A stretch of DNA of 5,389 nucleotides from Candidatus Dadabacteria bacterium. GTDB taxonomy: Bacteria > Desulfobacterota_D > UBA1144 > Nemesobacterales > CSP1-2. Each line of letters starts with the position of its first letter. Position 1 is the stretch's first letter. The notes under the pieces were generated by a model. It ran no database searches and had not been told where the DNA came from. It was given only the letters and a program-made list of their open reading frames with translations. Made by a program: the position numbers and the translations under genes. Location: contig JAKEHC010000006.1 of the NCBI GenBank assembly GCA_022615255.1, positions 1-5,389 on the forward strand, written 5' to 3'. Of this stretch, positions 1-4,228 are shown piece by piece.

Positions 1-1529
1 AGCCCTTCTCGTAGAAGGTTTATTCCGATGAGAACATCGAATTTCCCAAGCCTTAAATCCCTAACAATGGCAATCCTTTCCAGTGTATCAATATCGGAAT
101 GGAGATACCGAACCCTGACACCAAGGTCTCTATAATACTCCGTCAGGTCCTCAGCCATGCGCTTTGTAAGCGTCGTTACAAGGACTCTATCACTCATATT
201 TACCCTTTTTCTTATCTCTTCAAGTAGATCGTCCACCTGATTGTCTGCAGGCTTTACCTCAACCTCAGGGTCTGCAAGCCCTGTTGGGCGTATTATCTGT
301 TCAACTACCTTACCGGCGACCTTTTCAAGCTCATAATGACCAGGCGTAGCAGAGACGAATATCACCTGATTTACCCTTTCCTCAAACTCACGGAAGTTGA
401 GAGGGCGGTTATCAAGCGCAGAAGGGAGCCTAAACCCGTGCTCGACAAGGGTGAACTTTCTGCTTCTATCTCCCTCGTACATTCCGCGGAGCTGTGGCAC
501 CATCTGGTGGCTCTCATCAATAATCATTAATAAATCTTTGGGGAAATAATCAAGGAGCGTCCAGGGGGGCTCTCCCGGTTTTCTTCCGGAAAGGTGTCTT
601 GAATAATTCTCGATCCCCGGGCAGAAACCCATTGTTAAAAGAAGCTCGAGATCGTAATTTGTCTTCTCCTCTATCCTCTTTCTCTCAAGCATCATCTCGT
701 GTGATTCAAAGTATTCTATCCTTTCTCTCAACTCCTCCTTAATATCCTCTATAGCCTGAAGAAGCCTTCCACGGGGCGCTACATAATGAGTCCCCGGAAA
801 TATAGCTGCCTTATGTATATTCCTGAGGGATTTTCCCTTTATAGGATCGATCTCTTTTATTGAATCTATATAGTTGCCTAAAAACTCTATCCTTAAAGCG
901 ATTAATTCCTGATGCGATGGAAAGACCTCGACTATATTCCCCTTTACCCTAAAACTGCTCCGATGAAGATCAACATTGCTCCTTTCGTATTGAATTTCTG
1001 TAAGCTTTTTAAGCAGCTCATCCCTGTCTAATTTCATTCCCTGTTCAACCATAGTGAGAAGCCCATAGTAATCCTGAGGCGCTCCGATGCCGTATATACA
1101 AGATACGCTCGCAACTATGATCACGTCTCTCCTTTCAAATAGAGAGGATGTGGCGGCGTGCCTGAGCCTATCAATGTGCTCGTTAATTTGTGCGTCCTTC
1201 TGGATGTATGTATCAGTTTCTGGTATATAGGCTTCTGGCTGGTAGTAGTCGTAGTAGCTTACGAAATAATGGACTGAATTATCTGGAAAAAGTTCTTTTA
1301 GCTCTCCATAGAGTTGAGCAGCGAGCGTCTTATTATGGGAGATTACTAGGGTTGGACGTCCTGCATTTGCGATTACATGAGCAATTGTAAATGTCTTTCC
1401 GCTTCCGGTGACCCCAAGGAGCACCTGATGCTTTTGGCTTCGAAGCACGCCTTCGGTAAGCTTCTTGATAGCCCTAGGCTGATCACCTGTCGGAGAGAAA
1501 TCGCTATTGAGCCTAAATATGCTATGCAC
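1..1529 (-). CDS. uvrB: UvrABC excinuclease subunit B, N-terminal 509 residues (runs off left edge)
   Basis: UvrB is the damage-verifying helicase-like subunit of nucleotide excision repair; it is loaded on DNA by UvrA and then recruits UvrC for incision. The frame is open without a break from the start to the window edge. Visible motifs sit at the E. coli numbers: Walker A GVTGSGKT at 39-46 with Lys45, the damage-probing beta-hairpin tyrosines in YYDYYQPEAY at 92-101, Walker B DESH at 338-341, and GINLLREG at 502-509. Motif VI, the UvrC-contact region and the UVR domain lie outside the window. The start is the GTG at 1529-1527: a TAG closes the frame ten codons upstream (1559-1557), no ATG or TTG lies between, and MHSIFRLNSDFSPTGDQ aligns with the usual UvrB N-terminus. 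No Shine-Dalgarno sequence is seen before it. About 30 of 41 arginine codons are AGA or AGG. No SOS box was recognised upstream. Identification is essentially certain; only the start codon is inferred. Confidence 0.97.
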   Translation of the reverse strand, partial: MHSIFRLNSDFSPTGDQPRAIKKLTEGVLRSQKHQVLLGVTGSGKTFTIAHVIANAGRPTLVISHNKTLAAQLYGELKELFPDNSVHYFVSYYDYYQPEAYIPETDTYIQKDAQINEHIDRLRHAATSSLFERRDVIIVASVSCIYGIGAPQDYYGLLTMVEQGMKLDRDELLKKLTEIQYERSNVDLHRSSFRVKGNIVEVFPSHQELIALRIEFLGNYIDSIKEIDPIKGKSLRNIHKAAIFPGTHYVAPRGRLLQAIEDIKEELRERIEYFESHEMMLERKRIEEKTNYDLELLLTMGFCPGIENYSRHLSGRKPGEPPWTLLDYFPKDLLMIIDESHQMVPQLRGMYEGDRSRKFTLVEHGFRLPSALDNRPLNFREFEERVNQVIFVSATPGHYELEKVAGKVVEQIIRPTGLADPEVEVKPADNQVDDLLEEIRKRVNMSDRVLVTTLTKRMAEDLTEYYRDLGVRVRYLHSDIDTLERIAIVRDLRLGKFDVLIGINLLREG

Positions 1530-1583
1530 ACTACAATCAAGTCTAGCATGATTCTGGCACTACTTCATTGTTGTCGCCATTAA

Positions 1584-1614
1584 TGTAGAGACGACCCGCC
1601 GGATCGTCTCTACA
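1584..1614. repeat. Perfect 11-bp inverted repeat, dispersed palindrome type
   Basis: Arms TGTAGAGACGA (1584-1594) and TCGTCTCTACA (1604-1614) are perfect complements around a nine-base loop, CCCGCCGGA. No T-run follows on either strand, so it is not a standard intrinsic terminator for uvrB or anything else. GC-centred palindromes of this GTAGAGACGAC type are familiar as dispersed intergenic repeats in several bacterial phyla; assigning this one to such a family is from memory and not checked. Confidence 0.75.
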
Positions 1615-1649
1615 AAATAGGAAATGATACATATGGCAAAATATCTGGT

Positions 1650-1673
1650 AGAACAGACATTCTTGTCTGTTCT
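1650..1673. repeat. 10-bp inverted repeat with 4-base loop
   Basis: AGAACAGACA (1650-1659) pairs perfectly with TGTCTGTTCT (1664-1673) around TTCT. There is no T-run on either side, so a role as terminator is not supported. It looks like another small palindromic element of the spacer cluster. Confidence 0.65.
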
Positions 1674-1704
1674 CATCTGTCATGCGGGCAGGAAGTCCTA
1701 TGAA

Positions 1705-1724
1705 AATGCGGGCGCTCCCGTATT
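1705..1724. repeat. 8-bp near-perfect inverted repeat
   Basis: AATGCGGG (1705-1712) and CCCGTATT (1717-1724) pair across a CGCT loop, with one G-T wobble. It is GC-rich in an otherwise AT-rich spacer and has no adjacent T-run. Confidence 0.5.
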
Positions 1725-1777
1725 ACTTCTGTGTATCCCAGCTTTTTAAAGAAGAGCTAGAGTGGATTTTCTTTTCT

Positions 1778-1815
1778 TCTCCCCTTTCTCAAAGGGGAGA
1801 TAGAGGGGATTTTTT
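1778..1815 (+). repeat. 10-bp hairpin with triloop, possible weak terminator or dispersed repeat
   Basis: TCTCCCCTTT (1778-1787) and AAAGGGGAGA (1791-1800) form a perfect stem around CTC. Six T residues occur at 1810-1815, but they are separated from the stem by nine bases, too far for a typical terminator. No upstream plus-strand gene needs one here. The sequence resembles common intergenic CCCCTTT/AAAGGGG palindromes, so a dispersed repeat is the likelier reading. Confidence 0.5.
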
Positions 1816-1923
1816 AACTTTTGTAGCGTCATCCCTGCCAATACCTCGATAGGCAGGACTTTCTAGTCCCGCATTGTTCGTCATTCAAGTTTCTAGCTGG
1901 AATCAAATTAAACTTAATGTAGC

Positions 1924-1941
1924 GGCGACCTTAAGATCGCC
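1924..1941. repeat. 18-bp imperfect palindrome
   Basis: GGCGACCTTAAGATCGCC is symmetric about TTAA with a single mismatched pair (wobble-compatible in RNA). It has no loop, so it is better suited to a protein-binding site or a repeat core than to an RNA hairpin. It lies about 100 bases ahead of the GNAT start. Confidence 0.45.
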
Positions 1942-1950
1942 AATAACATT

Positions 1951-1993
1951 TGTCATTCAGACCCTGAGTATAACGAAGGGGAGGAATCTCATC
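1951..1993. repeat. Dispersed-repeat-like sequence (TCATTC...CCTGAG...CGAAGGGG...GAATCTC)
   Basis: The order TGTCATTCAGACCCTGAG (1951-1968), CGAAGGGG (1974-1981) and GAATCTCATC (1984-1993) matches the layout of a very common class of intergenic repeat seen in many unrelated bacterial genomes. This is recognition from memory, with no search behind it. It contains a weak CCCT/AGGG inverted repeat and no coding frame. Confidence 0.5.
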
Positions 1994-2029
1994 TTTATAT
2001 TTCTTCTTCATTCATAAAACATCTTCCAT

Positions 2030-2035
2030 TATAAT
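2030..2035 (+). promoter_or_regulatory. TATAAT -10 box immediately ahead of the GNAT gene
   Basis: A perfect TATAAT hexamer ends nine bases before the ATG at 2045. The best -35 at 17-base spacing is TTCATT (2007-2012), a weak match. Transcription from this box would begin at about 2042-2043, making the mRNA leaderless or nearly so, which agrees with the absence of any ribosome binding site before the ATG. The placement is seen; promoter activity is inferred. Confidence 0.45.
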
Positions 2036-2044
2036 TTGATTTGC

Positions 2045-2626
2045 ATGCCACATAAAACGACTCCAAAACTCAGATTCGAGCCGCTGACCAAGGAAAACTG
2101 GGGCGATTTTGTAACTCTATTTGGAGAAAAAGGTGCTAGTGGCGGTTGCTGGTGTATGTGGTGGAGGTTGAAACGCTCTGAGTTTGAGAAGAATAAGGGT
2201 AAAAGAAATAAAGAAGCGATGCAGAGCATCGTTAGTTCCGGAGAGATTCCAGGTCTTCTCGCATATGCAGATGGTAAACCGGTGGGGTGGTGTTCAGTTG
2301 CACCACGTGAAAAGTTTTCTTCTTTAGAAAGATCCAGGGTGCTCAAACGCATTGATGATAAACCGGTCTGGTCGATAGTTTGCTTTTTTATTGATAAGCG
2401 TTACAGGAATAAAGGAGTTAGCGTTAAACTTCTGTCGGCTTGTATTAAGTACGTAAAAGAGAAAGGAGGCAAAGTGTTAGAGGGTTATCCAGTCGAGCCG
2501 AAAAAAGGACGAATGCCAGATGTTTTTGCATGGACCGGCTTTTCAAACGCCTTCAAGGATGCAGGCTTCGTAGAGTGTTCGCGTCACTCAGAACCCCGCC
2601 CTATTATGAGGTATTACATTGATTAA
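2045..2626 (+). CDS. GNAT-family N-acetyltransferase
   Basis: A 193-residue protein of the GCN5-related acetyltransferase fold, which transfers an acetyl group from acetyl-CoA to an amine; the substrate cannot be read from the sequence. Visible features are GCWCMWWR at 34-41, typical of one subgroup of uncharacterised GNATs, the strand GKPVGWCSVAPREKF (77-91), the acetyl-CoA pyrophosphate loop FFIDKRYRNKGVSVKLL (114-130), where Arg121 to Ser126 replaces the usual R/QxxGxG/A with a terminal serine, then EGYPVEP (146-152) and a C-terminal AGFVECSRHSEPRPIMRYYID. I chose the ATG at 2045; a TTG at 2036 would add three residues but overlaps the end of the TATAAT box. No Shine-Dalgarno sequence is visible. 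The gene diverges from uvrB and stands alone. Its last 54 bases and the sequence after them recur at 3797, evidence of a lost second copy. The family call is secure; the function is not. Confidence 0.9.
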   Translation: MPHKTTPKLRFEPLTKENWGDFVTLFGEKGASGGCWCMWWRLKRSEFEKNKGKRNKEAMQSIVSSGEIPGLLAYADGKPVGWCSVAPREKFSSLERSRVLKRIDDKPVWSIVCFFIDKRYRNKGVSVKLLSACIKYVKEKGGKVLEGYPVEPKKGRMPDVFAWTGFSNAFKDAGFVECSRHSEPRPIMRYYID

Positions 2627-2800
2627 GGGAGGTAAAACATAGTGGATGAATCTTGTTACCTGTATTGGATTAACTTTATTAGTAATAACAAGGAATTACC
2701 ACAGTTAGAATCTATATAGCATAAGGGTTACCTATTGCTACATATCGATTAGCAGAATTTACACAGAATTGGCAATTTTGTTTGAAAGAGAGTTTTAAAA
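2573..2800 (+). repeat. Direct repeat copy A (GNAT 3' end plus downstream tail)
   Basis: From codon GAG of the GNAT gene to about 2800, the sequence recurs in the same orientation at 3797-4130. Shared exact blocks include CCCGCCCTATTATGAG, TATTACATTGATTAAGGG, TTATTAGTAATAA, GCATAAGGGTT, GAATTTACACA and GAATTGGCAAT. Similarity fades after about 2800. This copy lacks the 96-base insert found in copy B and therefore probably shows the uninterrupted form. Confidence 0.85.
2642..2719 (+). CDS. Possible 25-residue small protein after the GNAT gene
   Basis: The frame starts with GTG at 2642, preceded by a strong GGAGGT (2628-2633) with an eight-base gap, just 15 bases after the GNAT stop, so it could be translated from the same mRNA. 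The product contains YLYWINFISNNKELPQLESI; nothing is recognised. In copy B the matching frame differs by in-frame indels of three and six bases and runs on as WINVISNKKDLPLPQSES, which hints at past coding constraint, but its start codon there is GTA. A competing ATG at 2646 in another frame would give a 20-residue hydrophobic peptide. The Shine-Dalgarno match may be chance. Low confidence as a gene. Confidence 0.25.
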   Translation: MDESCYLYWINFISNNKELPQLESI

Positions 2801-2978
2801 GCTGTTTTTATCATCAAGGTTCGACCAGCAGGGCTGTGAAGGTGATATTTTGCACGTGAAAAGTTCTATAATTTATTCGGGTCTCACTTTCCTGTGTAAC
2901 TTAAAGGGAATAACGCAGATCATAAGCTTGAAAGCTCATAGAAATATTGACCGAAACTCTCTGATTTTTATAGGAATG
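2801..2978. other. Spacer with no gene recognised
   Basis: No credible frame on either strand. A perfect TATAAT occurs at 2867-2872, but its upstream -35 position reads GATATT and no plus-strand gene follows within 1.3 kb, so it is probably chance in AT-rich DNA. Confidence 0.5.
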
Positions 2979-3021
2979 GCACTTTGACTCCGCTGCTTTA
3001 CGAAGGGAGTCAAAGTGCATT
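2975..3021 (-). terminator. Strong hairpin after the monooxygenase-like gene
   Basis: GCACTTTGACTCC (2979-2991) and GGAGTCAAAGTGC (3006-3018) form a perfect 13-bp stem beginning 18 bases past the stop at 3037. Three further outer pairs are possible across a one-base bulge. Within the 14-base loop, CTT-TACG-AAG can form a short inner stem capped by a UNCG-type tetraloop. No true U-run follows on the minus strand (only TATAAAAATC), so it may act as a weak or factor-dependent terminator or as a 3' mRNA-stabilising structure. Confidence 0.55.
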
Positions 3022-3036
3022 CTATGGTTTTATGCT

Positions 3037-3411
3037 TTACCAAAGACCTTGTATTGCAACACCGTTGTGAGCAGTTATAACCTTGCATTTTTCTGCCCAC
3101 TTTACCAATGCACCTATGTCTTTCCATTCTACTGGTGCCCTTTTCCAATGGTCGTCAAGACCCGCCTGATTTTCGTACATCTCGTCCAAAACGAACATTG
3201 TGTTCCCCGTCGGCGCCGAATCCGGGTCCAGCGGATTTTTCAGCTCAGGTGCTTTAATGATGTTATAGCGAAGCATTGCTAATTCACCGGACCTGTGATG
3301 GGTTGTCTCCATCCATTTAGCGTGGCTTGCGAAAATTCCCTCTCCCTCAGCTACATGCTCCTTAGGGCATATAAACGTGATGGTAATTTGTGTCTTGCCT
3401 ATTGTAGACAT
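3037..3411 (-). CDS. Small dimeric alpha/beta-barrel (ABM-like) protein, 124 residues
   Basis: The protein has the size and pattern of ferredoxin-like dimeric alpha/beta barrel proteins related to antibiotic biosynthesis monooxygenases: an N-terminal strand (TQITITFICP, 7-16), a helix with EGIFASHAKWMETTHHRSG (24-42), a strand ELAMLRYNII (43-52), then FVLDEMYENQAGLDDHWK (73-90), which mirrors the E-x-Y-x-(5)-L-x-x-H motif of the family, and a C-terminal helix and strand. The fold is known in cofactor-free oxygenases, stress proteins and uncharacterised enzymes, so no reaction can be assigned. The ATG at 3411 is chosen because AGGAGG (3424-3419) sits seven bases before it; a GTG at 3417 has only one base of spacing. 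There is no signal peptide or membrane segment. It appears to be a single-gene unit closed by the hairpin at 2975-3021. It lies between the two direct repeats. Confidence 0.75.
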   Translation of the reverse strand: MSTIGKTQITITFICPKEHVAEGEGIFASHAKWMETTHHRSGELAMLRYNIIKAPELKNPLDPDSAPTGNTMFVLDEMYENQAGLDDHWKRAPVEWKDIGALVKWAEKCKVITAHNGVAIQGLW

Positions 3412-3418
3412 ATACACA

Positions 3419-3424
3419 CCTCCT
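3419..3424 (-). promoter_or_regulatory. Ribosome binding site that fixes the start of the 124-residue gene
   Basis: On the minus strand this reads AGGAGG within AAAGGAGGTG, a near-perfect anti-16S match, seven bases from the ATG at 3411. It excludes the upstream GTG at 3417 as the main start. Confidence 0.85.
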
Positions 3425-3483
3425 TTATAGAGATATTTTGCTTATTTATCTATATACGATGAGAAATAGAATTCGGTTTTAAA

Positions 3484-3511
3484 AATATAACATGCTTGGG
3501 TATAAACACAA
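3484..3511 (-). promoter_or_regulatory. Candidate promoter for the 124-residue gene
   Basis: On the minus strand TTGTGT (3511-3506) and TATATT (3489-3484) are separated by 16 bases, which would give a leader of about 65 bases. The -10 is five of six to consensus and the -35 three of six. The whole spacer 3425-3591 is very AT-rich, so chance matches are likely. Confidence 0.25.
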
Positions 3512-3591
3512 ATTGTCCAAAAGTTAAAAAATAACCTGATACGAATAATAAATATAAAAAAGACGATTAAATCATTGGAATTTTTGGGAGT

Positions 3592-3804
3592 TTAGACCTG
3601 AAAGATCTGTACGAGGTTACCGCAGGTATAATTAAATACGGCCTGTATTGTTAGCCCCATCTTTGTGGGCTCCTGCGTAAACTTCACACCCAACTTTTTC
3701 ATTCCTTCGTACTCTACTTGAATGTCCTCGATAGCAAATGCCGTTATAGGTATCCCTTGCTTAAAAATAGCTTCTTGGAGCGTCTTAGCAGCTAAGGAAT
3801 GCGC
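3592..3804 (-). pseudogene. VOC/glyoxalase-family protein, C-terminal half only
   Basis: Reading leftward from 3804 the frame gives HSLAAKTLQEAIFKQGIP, then ITAFAIEDIQVEYEGMKKLG, then VKFTQEPTKMG, and ends in AVFNYTCGNLVQIFQV and a TAA. This is the C-terminal half of a vicinal-oxygen-chelate (glyoxalase/bleomycin-resistance-like) protein: FxxEPTKMG followed by a strand and DxCGNLIQIYQ is the hallmark ending. About 70 residues remain of a usual 120-140. The N-terminal beta-alpha-beta-beta-beta module with its metal ligand is gone: beyond about 3804 the DNA is the GNAT tail of copy B, the frame meets a TAA shortly upstream, and no standard start codon lies between. The surviving part has no internal stop or frameshift, so the truncation looks fairly recent. 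Loss of half the metal site makes activity very unlikely. Confidence 0.85.
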
Positions 3805-3850
3805 TCGCCACTCAGAAACCCGCCCTATTATGAGATATTACATTGATTAA
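3797..3850 (+). pseudogene. GNAT gene remnant: last 17 codons and stop
   Basis: In the GNAT frame this encodes ECARHSETRPIMRYYID and a TAA, against ECSRHSEPRPIMRYYID in the intact gene at 2045-2626. Several differences are synonymous (GAG/GAA, TGT/TGC, CGT/CGC, AGG/AGA), showing that the copy diverged as a coding gene before it was truncated. Everything upstream of the Glu codon is replaced by the VOC fragment in the opposite orientation. Confidence 0.8.
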
Positions 3851-3987
3851 GGGGGTAAAAACAGTAGGCGAATCCTGCCATCACTTGTTTTGGATTAACG
3901 TTATTAGTAATAAAAAGGACTTACCACTACCACAGTCAGAATCTATGTGGCATAAGGGTTCCCTTCTGCAACTGTTATAGCCTGCCG

Positions 3988-4094
3988 GAATTTACACAAA
4001 ACAATGAAGTTCTGTGTAAATATCAACGGGTGAGATCGTTGATTTGGATGCTGGTAGTTCCTGCACACCTCCACGGCGAGGTAAATTTTACCCA
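3988..4094. mobile_element. About 96-base insert in copy B with inverted repeats, possible IS remnant
   Basis: Copy A reads GAATTTACACA directly into GAATTGGCAAT. In copy B about 96 extra bases (3999-4094) separate these blocks, and the junction word recurs imperfectly (AATTTACACA at 3989-3998, AATTTTACCCA at 4085-4094... starting AAATTTTACCCA), as a target duplication would. The left edge holds a perfect inverted repeat, ATTTACACA (3990-3998) and TGTGTAAAT (4013-4021). The right edge holds GGTAAATTTTACC (4080-4092). TTTACACA/TGTGTAAA ends recall some insertion-sequence termini, but that is from memory. No transposase is present. Confidence 0.4.
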
Positions 4095-4151
4095 GAATTG
4101 GCAATAGTGTTTCGAAAGGCATTAAACGAGCTTTGTTCATTATGCAACAGT

Positions 4152-4180
4152 TTGCAGTATTCTAACCTATATAGGATACT
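4152..4180 (+). promoter_or_regulatory. Candidate promoter and operator for the DUF262 gene
   Basis: TTGCAG (4152-4157) and GATACT (4175-4180) are spaced by 17 bases. A perfect 10-bp palindrome CCTATATAGG (4166-4175) lies between them and touches the -10, and a longer imperfect pair, AGTATTCT (4156-4163) and AGGATACT (4173-4180), spans the same stretch. Such symmetry across a promoter fits a repressor site. Both hexamers are weak, so the call is tentative. Confidence 0.35.
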
Positions 4181-4194
4181 ATATTGCATTTTTG

Positions 4195-4217
4195 CAGGCT
4201 AATTAGTAGTTAGCCTG
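4195..4217 (+). promoter_or_regulatory. Leader hairpin directly before the DUF262 ribosome binding site
   Basis: CAGGCTAA (4195-4202) and TTAGCCTG (4210-4217) form a perfect 8-bp stem around TTAGTAG. It ends one base before the Shine-Dalgarno AGGGA (4219-4223), which is five bases from the GTG start at 4229. In the mRNA it could modulate translation; in DNA it could be an operator. TTTGCAG also repeats at 4151 and 4191, forty bases apart. Confidence 0.4.
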
Positions 4218-4228
4218 AAGGGAAGACC

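Larger units (their letters stand above)
1530..2029. other. Gene-free spacer rich in short palindromes
   Basis: About 500 bases between the divergent uvrB and GNAT genes. I find no credible coding frame on either strand. The stretch holds five different inverted repeats and one dispersed-repeat-like sequence, listed separately, all packed between 1584 and 1993. The spacer must also hold the uvrB promoter, but no convincing -35/-10 pair could be picked for the minus strand. Confidence 0.7.
3797..4130 (+). repeat. Direct repeat copy B, interrupted
   Basis: Diverged copy of 2573-2800 in the same orientation. It starts inside a lost GNAT gene, keeps the spacer blocks TATTACATTGATTAAGGG, TTGGATTAAC, TTATTAGTAATAA and GCATAAGGGTT, is split by an insert at about 3999-4094, and resumes with CAGAATTGGCAAT. 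Similarity fades by about 4130. The pair flanks the monooxygenase-like gene and the VOC fragment, with about 1.2 kb from one copy to the other. Confidence 0.85.

Noticed and set aside
1778..1815. Intrinsic terminator
   Set aside because: The T-run starts nine bases beyond the stem, and no plus-strand gene ends upstream of it.
1584..1993. CRISPR array
   Set aside because: The inverted repeats differ from each other and are not regularly spaced; no direct repeat with spacers is present.
2029..2352. A 107-codon open frame on the minus strand over the GNAT gene
   Set aside because: It is antisense to a clear acetyltransferase, its translation has no recognisable family features, and the plus-strand frame carries all conserved motifs.
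2302..2866. Shared CACGTGAAAAGTT at about 2304 inside the GNAT gene and at about 2853 in the spacer, suggesting another GNAT fragment
   Set aside because: The match does not extend on either side and the translation after the second occurrence does not follow the GNAT sequence, so chance is more likely.
2867..2872. TATAAT as a promoter in the spacer after the GNAT tail
   Set aside because: No matching -35 at the right distance and no plus-strand gene downstream until 4229.
2573..4130. Integron gene-cassette array with attC sites, suggested by GNAT, VOC and small genes separated by a repeat
   Set aside because: I found no paired GTTRRRY/RYYYAAC core sites with the internal symmetry of attC in either repeat copy, gene orientations alternate, and one copy begins inside a coding sequence.
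3943..4140. A 65-codon minus-strand frame over repeat copy B
   Set aside because: It spans the boundary of the 96-base insert, so it cannot be an ancestral gene; copy A has no equivalent and there is no ribosome binding site.
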